A DNA stretch of 64,000 nt, taken from positions 62,001 through 126,000 of the forward strand of contig NZ_BMXF01000001.1 of the NCBI RefSeq assembly GCF_014651615.1, read 5' to 3'. The notes beneath the pieces were generated by a model. That model saw only the letters and a list, made by a program, of their open reading frames with translations, made no database searches and was not told where the DNA came from. Within the stretch, counting starts at the first letter, position 1; every line of letters begins with the position of its first letter. Origin of the DNA: Persicitalea jodogahamensis (GTDB taxonomy: Bacteria > Bacteroidota > Bacteroidia > Cytophagales > Spirosomataceae). Below are positions 57,052 through 64,000 of this stretch, piece by piece. The translations under genes and the position numbers were made by a program.

Positions 57052-58563
57052 TCAAAGGAGATTAAGCATTTTTTGAGTTGCCTGAATAGCAGATACTGTC
57101 TGATCGGAGTCCAAACCACGCGTTTTCACGTCTCGGTCTCCGATGCTCCACGTAATGATTGTTTCACAAAGTGCGTCCGTTTTGCCACCCGGTGGAATGC
57201 GCACGGTGTAGTCGGTCAGCATGGGTAGTTCAGTGTGGAGTTGGGCGTAAATTTTCTTTAAAGCGTTCATGAAAGCATCGTACTGACCGTCGCCCTGGGC
57301 ACTTTCTTCAAAAACTTTTTCACCAATCCGTACCTGCAAGGTAGCCGATGGTTTCAGGTTTTTGGAATGCGTCAGCACGTAATTCAACACCGTCACTTTT
57401 TCCTCGATCGCCTCGCTGTCCAGTACATCCGAAATGATGTAGGGCAAATCCTCCGGCGTAACTACCTCCTTCCGGTCGCCCAGCTCGATTATTCGCTGCG
57501 TGACTTTCTTCAATTCGTCGTCGCTCAGCGTGATGCCCAAGTCGCGAAGGTTGTTCTCGATATTGGCCTTGCCGGAAGTTTTGCCCAGCGCATATAATCG
57601 CTGCCGCCCGAATCGCTCCGGCATCAGCTTACTGAAGTAAAGATTGTTTTTCTTATCTCCGTCGGCGTGAATGCCCGCAGTTTGAGTAAAAACATTTTCC
57701 CCTACCAGTGGCTTGTTGGAAGGAATGCGAATACCCGAAAAGGTTTCGACAATCTTGCTAACCGAATAGAGAGACTCTTCCCTGACCGATGTCTTCACTT
57801 CGGGCAGAAAGTCGTTCAGCACGGCAATGGTACTTGCCAAAGGAGCATTGCCCGCCCGCTCACCCATACCGTTGACGGTCAGGTGTAGCCCATGTGCTCC
57901 GGCTTTTACGCCTTCCAGCGCGTTGGAAACACCGAGATCGTAATCGTTGTGGGCGTGGAAATCGAAGTGCTGATTCGGATAACGGTCAACAGTTGATTTT
58001 ACAAATTTGTAGGACTCAGCGGGTGTAAGTACCCCCAGCGTGTCGGGCAGCATAATGCGCTGGATAGGCTGAGCCGTTAGGAAATCCAGCGCCTCGAACA
58101 CGTAGTCTGGTGAGCTGCGCATCCCGTTGCTCCAGTCTTCCAGATAAACGTTGACCGAAATGCCTTCTTCCTTGGCTCGCTCGATAACTTGCCGGATATC
58201 CGCAAAATGTTGTTCGGGTGTTTTTTTTAGCTGGTGCGTAAGATGATTGAGCGAACCTTTAGTCAGCAGGTTCATCACTTTCGCCCCGGCTTTCTGCATC
58301 CATTGGATAGAGGCTTCGCCGTCTACGAAGGTCAGTACTTCAATTTTATCCAGTAAACCGTGCTGCGCGGCCCAGTCCGTGATTTTCTTCACGGCCTGGA
58401 ACTCCCCATCCGATACGCGGGCGGACGCCACCTCCAGGCGGTTCACTTTTACTTCCTGTAACAACAACTGCGCGATGGTCAGCTTCTCGGAGGCCGAAAA
58501 CGATACTCCACTGGTCTGCTCCCCGTCGCGCAGGGTCGTGTCCATTATTTCGATTGATCTCAT
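57052..58563 (-). CDS. 2-isopropylmalate / citramalate synthase family enzyme
   Basis: A 503-residue enzyme of the DRE-TIM aldol-condensing family: IMDTTLRDGEQTSGVSFSAS at the start, the catalytic HFDFHAHNDYDLGVSNALEG (metal-binding HxH), VNGMGERAGNAPL, and a C-terminal LeuA-type regulatory dimer domain (about 370-503), with DYTVRIPPGG near the end. It condenses acetyl-CoA with a 2-oxo acid. Bacteroidota often encode two such enzymes, LeuA and a shorter CimA-like one; without a second gene in the window I cannot say whether this makes isopropylmalate or citramalate. The leu context favours leucine or isoleucine synthesis. The regulatory domain implies leucine or isoleucine feedback. Confidence 0.86.
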   Translation of the reverse strand: MRSIEIMDTTLRDGEQTSGVSFSASEKLTIAQLLLQEVKVNRLEVASARVSDGEFQAVKKITDWAAQHGLLDKIEVLTFVDGEASIQWMQKAGAKVMNLLTKGSLNHLTHQLKKTPEQHFADIRQVIERAKEEGISVNVYLEDWSNGMRSSPDYVFEALDFLTAQPIQRIMLPDTLGVLTPAESYKFVKSTVDRYPNQHFDFHAHNDYDLGVSNALEGVKAGAHGLHLTVNGMGERAGNAPLASTIAVLNDFLPEVKTSVREESLYSVSKIVETFSGIRIPSNKPLVGENVFTQTAGIHADGDKKNNLYFSKLMPERFGRQRLYALGKTSGKANIENNLRDLGITLSDDELKKVTQRIIELGDRKEVVTPEDLPYIISDVLDSEAIEEKVTVLNYVLTHSKNLKPSATLQVRIGEKVFEESAQGDGQYDAFMNALKKIYAQLHTELPMLTDYTVRIPPGGKTDALCETIITWSIGDRDVKTRGLDSDQTVSAIQATQKMLNLL

Positions 58564-58651
58564 TGGGCGGTCGGCAGTCGGCTACCGGCAGTCGGCTCCA
58601 TTCGGCAGTATGAAAAAGCCGGTGGCCGAAAGCGGATAGCCGATAGCCTAT
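58564..58651. repeat. Word-repeat array between the synthase gene and leuD
   Basis: CGGCAGTCGGCTAC occurs in two near copies (about 58569-58593), followed by TTCGGCAG and then by inverted relatives GGTGGCCGAAAGCGG and ATAGCCGATAGCC (to about 58648). The array fills the gap almost completely. No gene fits here. Confidence 0.5.
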
Positions 58652-59248
58652 TTAATACATACTCTGCTCCGCGAACGCACCAATCTCTTCTTTCATGGCG
58701 CGAAGGTAGTCGATGTCGTCGTAGCCATTCAGGAGGTTGTGCTTTTTGTAGTCACTGATAACGAATGATTCCTGCTCGCCCGTCGCCAGAATGGTGATCG
58801 TTTGATTGGGCAGACTTACTTCCAATTGCGCATCGGGATCTTGCTCGATGGCTTTAAAGATTTTATCCAAAAATTCCGCCGACACAGTCACTGGCAGAAG
58901 GCCGACATTGATGGCATTGTTCTTAAAAATATCGGCGAAGAAGCTCGATACTACGCAACGGAAGCCGTAGTCGTACAAAGCCCAGGCAGCATGTTCGCGA
59001 CTGGAACCGCTGCCGAAGTTTTTGCCGCCAACGAGAATTTTGCCTTGGTATATGGGATTATTCAGGACAAAGTCCGGTTTGGGGCTTTCGTCTTTATTAT
59101 AGCGCCAATCCCGGAACAGGTTGTCACCAAATCCTGTACGCTCAGTTGCTTTCAGGAAGCGGGCGGGGATAATCTGGTCGGTGTCCACGTTCTCGATGGG
59201 CATCGGAACAGCAGAAGAGGTAAGGGTTGTGAATTTATCGTAAGCCAT
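58652..59248 (-). CDS. leuD: 3-isopropylmalate dehydratase small subunit
   Basis: LeuD, 198 residues, forms with LeuC the [4Fe-4S] isomerase that converts 2- to 3-isopropylmalate. Family motifs are [20 protein letters not shown], the [20 protein letters not shown] block ending in [19 protein letters not shown], and the [19 protein letters not shown] stretch that closes the substrate pocket. It carries the usual start [18 protein letters not shown]. It is separated from leuC, its obligate partner, by a 121-codon four-helix-bundle gene with flanking inverted repeats, an unusual interruption of a normally tight gene pair. Confidence 0.96.
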   Translation of the reverse strand: MAYDKFTTLTSSAVPMPIENVDTDQIIPARFLKATERTGFGDNLFRDWRYNKDESPKPDFVLNNPIYQGKILVGGKNFGSGSSREHAAWALYDYGFRCVVSSFFADIFKNNAINVGLLPVTVSAEFLDKIFKAIEQDPDAQLEVSLPNQTITILATGEQESFVISDYKKHNLLNGYDDIDYLRAMKEEIGAFAEQSMY

Positions 59249-59263
59249 AATTTATTGCTTTAT

Positions 59264-59286
59264 GCTGTAGGCCATAAGCCGTAGGC
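59264..59286. repeat. Left inverted arm of intervening-sequence-like element 2
   Basis: These 23 bases contain GTAGGCCAT-type words in two copies (near 59267 and 59281) and match the complement of 59745-59767 at about 17 of 23 positions. Confidence 0.5.
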
Positions 59287-59320
59287 CATTTTTCTTTATC
59301 CTACTCTTTATACCTACTTG

Positions 59321-59686
59321 TCAATTAATTTTTGTTTCGTTAATTTTCTTTTCTAGTTGGAAAAGCATCCTTTTCACTACATTGATTTTTTTGTTCAATG
59401 CTTCGTAGGAAGCAATGTCGATAAACTGCAAGTCAAATGATAACTGCAAAAGGTATTCGACTTCGTGGGCCGATCCCAACGAAATGTGAATATACCTGAT
59501 AAATTCATTGTCAGTTTTTCTCCCACATCCCTCGCTAATGTTAGTTGGAATGGATACCGAAGCCCTTCTCAACTGGCTGGTTATTCCATACGTTTCGGAA
59601 CTTGGAAAAGCTTTGCTAAGGGCGTAAATTTCCAACACCAACTCGTGAGACAACTTCCAAACCTCATACTTTCTGAAATCTCTCAC
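59321..59686 (-). CDS. Four-helix-bundle protein, 23S rRNA intervening-sequence family, copy 2
   Basis: A 121-residue protein with the same family marks as copy 1: RDFRKYEVWKLSHELVLEIY, KAFPSSETYGITSQLRRASV, SIPTNISEGCGRKTDNEFIR, YIHISLGSAHEVEYLLQLSF and a final helix RMLFQLEKKINE. It stands between leuC and leuD on the operon strand, preceded and followed by diverged inverted repeats (59264-59286, 59745-59767), so that the transcript could fold with the gene in the loop, like the intervening sequences of 23S rRNA. Whether it moves, acts on RNA, or is simply tolerated is unknown. Confidence 0.9.
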   Translation of the reverse strand: MRDFRKYEVWKLSHELVLEIYALSKAFPSSETYGITSQLRRASVSIPTNISEGCGRKTDNEFIRYIHISLGSAHEVEYLLQLSFDLQFIDIASYEALNKKINVVKRMLFQLEKKINETKIN

Positions 59687-59744
59687 GTCAATTATTTAAA
59701 TCAGTTTAAGATCCAAAAGGTCGCGTTTTCCCATGACCCAAAAA

Positions 59745-59767
59745 GCATATAGCTTAATGCTTACAGC
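59745..59767. repeat. Right inverted arm of intervening-sequence-like element 2
   Basis: These 23 bases (words GCATATAGCTTAATGC and TTACAGC) are the approximate complement of 59264-59286 and end 2 bases before the leuC stop codon. Confidence 0.5.
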
Positions 59768-59769
59768 TT

Positions 59770-61167
59770 TTAAAGGAATTGTCTCGGGTCAGTCACTACT
59801 CCCGTTACCGCCGCTGCCGCTGCTACGAACGGACTAGCCAACAATGTCCTCGCGCCTGGTCCTTGTCTTCCTTCGAAGTTTCTGTTAGAGGTACTTACGG
59901 CATACTTACCAGCTGGTACTTTATCGTCGTTCATCGCCAGGCAGGCCGAGCAGCCGGGCTGCCGGAGTTCGAAGCCTGCCTCCGTCAGCACATCCAGAAG
60001 GCCCTCTTCTTTTATTTGGGATTCTACCACGTGCGAGCCGGGTACCAGCCAGGCTGTAACGTTATCAGCCTTTCTACGTCCTTTTACAATAGAAGCAAAC
60101 GCCCGGAAATCTTCGATACGGCCATTGGTGCAACTTCCCAGGAACACAAAGTCGATGGGCTTGCCCAGCATACTATCTTCTTCCGCAAAGCCCATATAAT
60201 CCAGTGATTTGGCGTAGGTAGTTGCACCGCCTTTGGCTTGCTCGGCCGTCGGAATGGGGCGCGAAATACCTGCACCCATGCCGGGGTTGGTACCGTAAGT
60301 TATTTGGGGCTCGATGTCGTCAGCATCGAAGGTATATTCCAGGTCGAATTTGGCGTCGGCGTCGGTTTTGAGTGTTTTCCAGTACGCCACGGCCTTGTCC
60401 CAGGCTTCGTCCTTGGGCGACTGATCGCGGCCTTTGAGGTAAGCGAAAGTTTTCTCATCAGGAGCAATCATGCCGCCCCGGGCGCCCATTTCGATACTCA
60501 TATTGCAGACCGTCATGCGGGCCTCCATACTCATGTCCTCAAAAACTTCTCCGGCGTACTCTACGAAATAGCCCGTGGCGCCGCTGGCCGAAATCTGCGA
60601 AATGATATACAGCACGGCGTCTTTGGAAAGTACCCCTTTACCCAACTTGCCGTTAATAGTAATCCGCATTTTCTTGGGCTTGGGCTGCATAATGCATTGT
60701 GTCGCCAGTACCATCTCCACTTCTGAAGTACCGATCCCGAATGCAATAGCTCCGAACGCGCCATGGGTCGAAGTGTGGGAATCGCCGCAGACGATCGTCA
60801 TGCCCGGCTGTGTGATTCCATTCTCCGGGCCGATAATATGAACGATTCCGTTTTTGGCGTGGCCTAATCCCCAAAATGAAATGCCATGCCGGGTCGTATT
60901 ATTAGCTAGTGCCTGCAATTGATTGGCCGACAGCGGATCCTCAACGGGTAGGTGTTGGTTGATAGTAGGGGTATTGTGGTCGGCGGTAGCGAAGGTGCGC
61001 TGCGGAAAAAGTACCTCTGCGCCCCGGCTTTCGAGGCCGTTGAAGGCCACGGGGCTGGTCACTTCGTGGATAAAATGGCGGTCGATGAACAGAACATCGG
61101 GGCCTTCATCGATGTGGCGGACGACGTGAGCGTCCCATACTTTGTCGAATAGGGTTTGTTTACTCAT
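59770..61167 (-). CDS. leuC: 3-isopropylmalate dehydratase large subunit
   Basis: LeuC, 465 residues, holds the catalytic 4Fe-4S cluster of isopropylmalate isomerase. The opening [20 protein letters not shown], the [20 protein letters not shown] block, [27 protein letters not shown]-like [20 protein letters not shown] with [20 protein letters not shown], and the cluster ligands in [13 protein letters not shown] and [12 protein letters not shown] are all present. It is the first gene of the leu run on the minus strand, with a leader region of 284 bases before it that may hold regulation. A four-helix-bundle gene separates it from leuD. Confidence 0.96.
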   Translation of the reverse strand: MSKQTLFDKVWDAHVVRHIDEGPDVLFIDRHFIHEVTSPVAFNGLESRGAEVLFPQRTFATADHNTPTINQHLPVEDPLSANQLQALANNTTRHGISFWGLGHAKNGIVHIIGPENGITQPGMTIVCGDSHTSTHGAFGAIAFGIGTSEVEMVLATQCIMQPKPKKMRITINGKLGKGVLSKDAVLYIISQISASGATGYFVEYAGEVFEDMSMEARMTVCNMSIEMGARGGMIAPDEKTFAYLKGRDQSPKDEAWDKAVAYWKTLKTDADAKFDLEYTFDADDIEPQITYGTNPGMGAGISRPIPTAEQAKGGATTYAKSLDYMGFAEEDSMLGKPIDFVFLGSCTNGRIEDFRAFASIVKGRRKADNVTAWLVPGSHVVESQIKEEGLLDVLTEAGFELRQPGCSACLAMNDDKVPAGKYAVSTSNRNFEGRQGPGARTLLASPFVAAAAAVTGVVTDPRQFL

Positions 61168-61451
61168 GAGTTGATTTATCTTAATTTATTTTCTTGTCAG
61201 TTATATTTTCGTAGAAATCAGTCTGTAAAAGAATTTTTACCATTGATACGAATCGAGGTGGCAATATTCTGAATCAGCGTTTACCTACAAGCAGCATCTT
61301 CATGCCCCTCTCGAGGTCAGAAAACTACTTTGCAAAATTGGATGAAAATCTGAACCTCACCATAACGCAAAACGCCCAAAGAATACCGATTTTGGGTTGT
61401 GTTCGCTAAAAGACCTAAATAAACAATAGTTCTTCGACTGGGAGATATCAT
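61168..61451. other. Region upstream of leuC
   Basis: These 284 bases between the kinase gene and leuC hold no gene. No TAnnTTTG promoter was found on the minus strand; AT-rich tracts near 61180-61240 and a TCGAGGT word at 61253-61259 and 61311-61317 are the only visible structure. A leucine-responsive leader is possible but no leader peptide with a Leu run was seen. Confidence 0.4.
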
Positions 61452-62318
61452 TTATCGGAATTCTTCTAATCCATTACCCGCCCTATGATATTTTGTCAAA
61501 CCCGGCATCGGGCTTTTCTGAATCGACCCTAACTGTAAGGCTTTCTCAGCCAGGACATCTTGAAGAACCGATTGGAAGTGATGCGCCACCGAACCCGTAA
61601 AATGCACGGGCAGCGAACCAGAACCGGGATGCCTGACTACATATATATCTAAAAACACCCGGAAAGCATCCTGGACGAGCGCTTTAATGAAAGGATGGCT
61701 CAGGTGTTGGCTCAAAAAAGGCGCGAAGGTGGCAAAGTAGCGATTGGGAAAAGGCTGCTTATAGGCCCGGTCCAGTACCGACAGCCGCGTGACATCGGGA
61801 TAGGTAGTTTGGAAATCCGCTTGAAGCTGAACGGGCAATTCGCTATGCAGATAACGTGTTACCAACTGCTTGCCTAAGTACCCGCCGCTGCCTTCATCGC
61901 CTAACCAAAAACCAAGGGAACCAATGTTATTGACGATTTTATTGCCGTCATACAGGCAATTATTGGAACCGGTACCGAGAATGCAAGCGATGCCAGCTTC
62001 GCGTCCGCACATCCCCCGCGCGGCAGCGAGTAAGTCGCTGTTGACCGTAATGGTGGCAGCGGGAAAAGCATCGGTAAGCGCTTCCAGGACCGGCCGGCTG
62101 GAAACTTCATCAGCGCAGCCAGCTCCATAGAAATGAACTTCTCCCACCGGACCATTTACGTTAGGGACGACTTCAGTACGTAAGCCCTCTGCTATTACTG
62201 CCTGATTTTGGTAAAAAGGGTTAAAGCCGACGGAGGCGAAGCGCGCCGCTTGCTGGCCTTCATTATCAAGAAGCAGCCAATCGGTTTTGGTGGAGCCGCT
62301 GTCGGCGATGAGTATCAT
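61452..62318 (-). CDS. BadF/BadG-type N-acetylglucosamine kinase
   Basis: A 288-residue ASKHA-fold sugar kinase: phosphate-1 motif LIADSGSTKTDWLLLD at the start, VHFYGAGCADEVSSRPV, the phosphate-2 type segment GIACILGTGSNNCLYDG, GFWLGDEGSGGYLGKQLVTR and the adenosine motif VHFTGSVAHHF. Related proteins phosphorylate N-acetylglucosamine or N-acetylmuramic acid during cell-wall recycling. Its start overlaps the end of the cytochrome-b5-like gene by ATGA (62315-62318), so the two are translated together. The exact sugar cannot be told from the sequence. Confidence 0.88.
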   Translation of the reverse strand: MILIADSGSTKTDWLLLDNEGQQAARFASVGFNPFYQNQAVIAEGLRTEVVPNVNGPVGEVHFYGAGCADEVSSRPVLEALTDAFPAATITVNSDLLAAARGMCGREAGIACILGTGSNNCLYDGNKIVNNIGSLGFWLGDEGSGGYLGKQLVTRYLHSELPVQLQADFQTTYPDVTRLSVLDRAYKQPFPNRYFATFAPFLSQHLSHPFIKALVQDAFRVFLDIYVVRHPGSGSLPVHFTGSVAHHFQSVLQDVLAEKALQLGSIQKSPMPGLTKYHRAGNGLEEFR

Positions 62319-62542
62319 TTAATGGTTCCGATGATAGTGAATTTACTGAAAACCTGGTCGGTGTGCGGCGCGTCGGGTAGTTCATCCGTGAGGTCCTGGC
62401 CCGCCCAATGCTCGTAATGCTTGCCATCGCGCCATAGCCGCGAGGCCGACACATCGTAAATTTTGCCTTGATAGGCGCACCAGATCTCGTCGCGATCCTG
62501 ACCGTTACGTAAGGCTAGTTGAGCGCGAGTGTACTCTTTCAT
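62315..62542 (-). CDS. Cytochrome b5-like haem/steroid-binding domain protein
   Basis: A 75-residue single-domain protein: MKEYTRAQLALRNGQDRDEI, WCAYQGKIYDVSASRLWRDG, then KHYEHWAGQDLTDELPDAPH. This is the short cytochrome b5 form, with H42 and H45 in HYEHWAG replacing the usual HPGG loop and H60 as possible haem ligands; binding of haem is not certain. It has no membrane anchor. It overlaps the sugar kinase gene by 4 bases. No obvious functional tie exists between the two. Confidence 0.82.
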   Translation of the reverse strand: MKEYTRAQLALRNGQDRDEIWCAYQGKIYDVSASRLWRDGKHYEHWAGQDLTDELPDAPHTDQVFSKFTIIGTIK

Positions 62543-62686
62543 AGGCTTTGCCGCCTTTTTTTTGATATAATGCGGTAAATGTAGAAATTGTGGCCGGGTT
62601 TTTGGATAATCTTAATTATCTCTAATAGATATAAACTCAAATGGAAATTTCGTTCTTTTGAAAAAACTCTGGTCATTTTTAATATC

Positions 62687-63133
62687 ATGAAAAAAATTCA
62701 ACCTATTGTGTGGAGCCTGTGCATGGCTATCGGATTGGTAGCCATTAGCTGTAAAAAAGATCCACCGCCGCTTTCTGAGCGTATCGCAAAAGTCTGGTCG
62801 GCCAATACGATCAAAGAAGGTAGCACGGTAGTATATACCAAAGGCGGGGCCAGCAATGCAAAGCCCGGCTATGCGAATTACAAACTTGCGTTGAACAATG
62901 ACAATACGGTCACCTACACTGAGTTTGACGGTAATACCTTTACGGGCCAATGGGAGTTGAATGGTGAGAATAAATTGATTCTGAAAAACCTGAACCCGCA
63001 GCCTACGGGTACCAACGGTACCATTGAGTTCGACATCTCCGAGTTCAGCGACGGCAGCATGATTCTGACCCGTACCACATCCAGCGTCAAAACGGGAGGT
63101 ACAATTAACCAGTACACGCTGTCGAATCCTTAA
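62687..63133 (+). CDS. Lipocalin-like lipoprotein
   Basis: A 148-residue lipoprotein with lipobox AISC (Cys20) in MAIGLVAISCKKDPPP. The mature part is a small beta-barrel: IAKVWSANTIKEGSTVVYT, ANYKLALNNDNTVTYTEFDG, TFTGQWELNGENKLILKNLN, MILTRTTSSVKTGGTINQYT, the pattern of Bacteroidota lipocalin-like lipoproteins of unknown ligand. The ATG at 62687 is supported by the signal peptide; the 33 codons of open frame before it are AT-rich leader. It is a single gene ended by a strong hairpin. Confidence 0.8.
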   Translation: MKKIQPIVWSLCMAIGLVAISCKKDPPPLSERIAKVWSANTIKEGSTVVYTKGGASNAKPGYANYKLALNNDNTVTYTEFDGNTFTGQWELNGENKLILKNLNPQPTGTNGTIEFDISEFSDGSMILTRTTSSVKTGGTINQYTLSNP

Positions 63134-63197
63134 TCCGATTGAGATTCTGTAAAAAACTGGTTTCAGGCACCCTTAATGATAATTGTGGCGCTTTGTA

Positions 63198-63231
63198 GAA
63201 GAAGCCGATTCTAGGAGGAATCGGCTTCTTC
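63198..63231 (+). terminator. Rho-independent-type hairpin
   Basis: A perfect 14-base stem, GAAGAAGCCGATTC (63198-63211) and GAATCGGCTTCTTC (63218-63231), with a 6-base loop is followed by GTGTTTTGATT. It lies 65 bases after the lipoprotein gene and just before thiL. Confidence 0.75.
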
Positions 63232-63241
63232 GTGTTTTGAT

Positions 63242-63249
63242 TAACTTTG
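63242..63249 (+). promoter_or_regulatory. Possible -7 element of thiL
   Basis: TAACTTTG matches TAnnTTTG and lies 70 bases before the thiL ATG, directly after the hairpin. No TTTG occurs at the expected -33 distance. Confidence 0.3.
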
Positions 63250-63318
63250 TCTACCGTGCTTGGCCTTATTAATTGTCCCTGACGGTTGATCAACCATTTA
63301 ATATTTACTCATCCAAAA

Positions 63319-64000
63319 ATGTCCGAAACCCGCACCGAAATTGCCTCTCTGGGAGAATTTGGTCTGATAGACCGTTTGAGTCAGCCTTTCGCGGCTGCAT
63401 CGCCTCAAACTGTAAAAGGAATAGGTGATGATGCCGCCGTGATTGACCTGGAAAATGAATATGGTCTGCTGACTGCCGACCTGCTGCTGGAAGGCGTCCA
63501 TTTTGATCTGAGCTTTTTTCCTCTCAAACATTTGGGCTATAAGGCTATCGCGGTCAATATCTCCGATATCGCCGCCATGAACGGTATTCCCGGGCAGGTG
63601 ACGGTGAGCCTGGCGGTAAGCAATCGTTTTTCAGTAGAGGCTATTGAAGAGCTTTATGCAGGAATTGCAGCTGCTTGCGCTGATTTTCGGGTGGATTTGG
63701 TAGGTGGGGACCTGTCGTCGTCGCGCTCCGGACTGCTGATTTCTGTGAGCGTATTTGGCAAAGTGGACAAAGGCAAAGTAGTATATCGCGCCTCTGCTCA
63801 GCCCAACGACTTGCTGTGTGTCACAGGCGACCTGGGAGCTGCCTACCTTGGCTTACAGATTCTGGAACGCGAAAAGCAGGTTTTTCTGGCTAACCCAAAC
63901 ATGCAGCCGCAATTGGACGGTCACGACTATGTCGTACAACGCCAGTTGAAGCCCGAAGCACGTATGGATGTAATCTATGAACTGGCAGAAGCAGGCGTAA
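63319..64000 (+). CDS. thiL: Thiamine-monophosphate kinase, 5' part
   Basis: The first 227 codons of a gene that runs off the right edge. The protein starts MSETRTEIASLGEFGLIDRL and shows the ThiL motifs VKGIGDDAAVIDL (Mg-ATP binding), LLTADLLLEGVHFDL, KHLGYKAIAVNISDIAAMNG, DLVGGDLSSSRSG and LLCVTGDLGAAYLGL. ThiL phosphorylates thiamine monophosphate to the active diphosphate. The order and spacing are normal; the C-terminal third is outside the window. Confidence 0.94.
   Translation, partial: MSETRTEIASLGEFGLIDRLSQPFAAASPQTVKGIGDDAAVIDLENEYGLLTADLLLEGVHFDLSFFPLKHLGYKAIAVNISDIAAMNGIPGQVTVSLAVSNRFSVEAIEELYAGIAAACADFRVDLVGGDLSSSRSGLLISVSVFGKVDKGKVVYRASAQPNDLLCVTGDLGAAYLGLQILEREKQVFLANPNMQPQLDGHDYVVQRQLKPEARMDVIYELAEAGV

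Noticed and set aside
61168-61451. Hidden small gene or leucine leader peptide before leuC
   Set aside because: No open frame with a run of Leu codons and no family match was found on either strand.
1-64000. tRNA, rRNA, insertion sequences, integrases and origins
   Set aside because: I looked for tRNA-like cloverleaf ends, transposase motifs and DnaA-box clusters and saw none that I could support.

Overview
ORGANISM. The window looks like chromosomal DNA of a Bacteroidota, most likely a Cytophagales/Spirosomaceae-type bacterium. The basis is a gliding-type lipoprotein GldH, a Bacteroidota-type (subtype iii) type VI secretion system with TssN and TssO, little sign of Shine-Dalgarno sites, and several promoters that fit the Bacteroidota consensus TTTG-N19..21-TAnnTTTG. 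No rRNA, tRNA, CRISPR array, transposase or phage capsid gene was seen. LAYOUT. 0-27 kb is mostly housekeeping: an orphan OmpR-type regulator, a beta-propeller lipoprotein divergent from an AI-2E-family permease, a small operon ending in GldH and a Lon-domain protein, a two-gene Fe-S electron-transfer unit, cobalamin adenosyltransferase, QueA, membrane proteins, cytochrome oxidase subunit III, IspE, a 1192-residue SWIM/SNF2 helicase, a DUF433 antitoxin followed by a wrecked toxin gene, an ABC-F ATPase, a DedA protein and NadC. Embedded here (21.5-27.4 kb, minus strand) is a tight unit: ECF sigma factor, membrane anti-sigma-like TPR protein, subtilisin-like protease, exported TPR-CHAT (caspase-like) protein, then nadC only 9 bases further on. 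ACCESSORY CORE. 27.5-52.3 kb is a T6SS-iii locus: TssK, TssO, TssH/ClpV, PAAR, TssB, TssC, three different TssD/Hcp proteins, VgrG, TssN (opposite strand), TssE, TssF, TssG and a stand-alone LytTR regulator. Between the structural genes sit a Tae4-like amidase, a papain-like protease (probable effectors), an OmpA-domain protein between two secreted proteins that seem to share a domain, a TolB-like propeller and a repeat-bearing lipoprotein. A collagen-like lipoprotein and a trypsin-like protease precede it. TssA, TssJ, TssL and TssM were not seen, as expected for subtype iii; TssP, TssQ and TssR could not be recognised, and the unknown envelope proteins at 35.9-41.7 kb are the candidates. Four proteases of different folds therefore lie within about 10 kb. 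RIGHT END. 52.3-64 kb holds two membrane or outer-membrane proteins, a membrane LytTR regulator, a leucine-type operon (leuC, leuD, an isopropylmalate/citramalate synthase, leuB) interrupted twice by genes for four-helix-bundle proteins of the 23S rRNA intervening-sequence family, each bracketed by inverted repeats, then an amino-sugar kinase with a cytochrome-b5-like gene, a lipocalin-like lipoprotein and the start of thiL. RECURRING STRUCTURE. Many intergenic gaps hold arrays of short words (7-13 nt) repeated directly and in inverted orientation, often ending just before a start codon. This is most striking in front of T6SS genes and between the leu genes. The system-level candidates worth testing are the protease/sigma cluster beside the T6SS, the intervening-sequence-like elements in the leu operon, and the word-repeat leaders.
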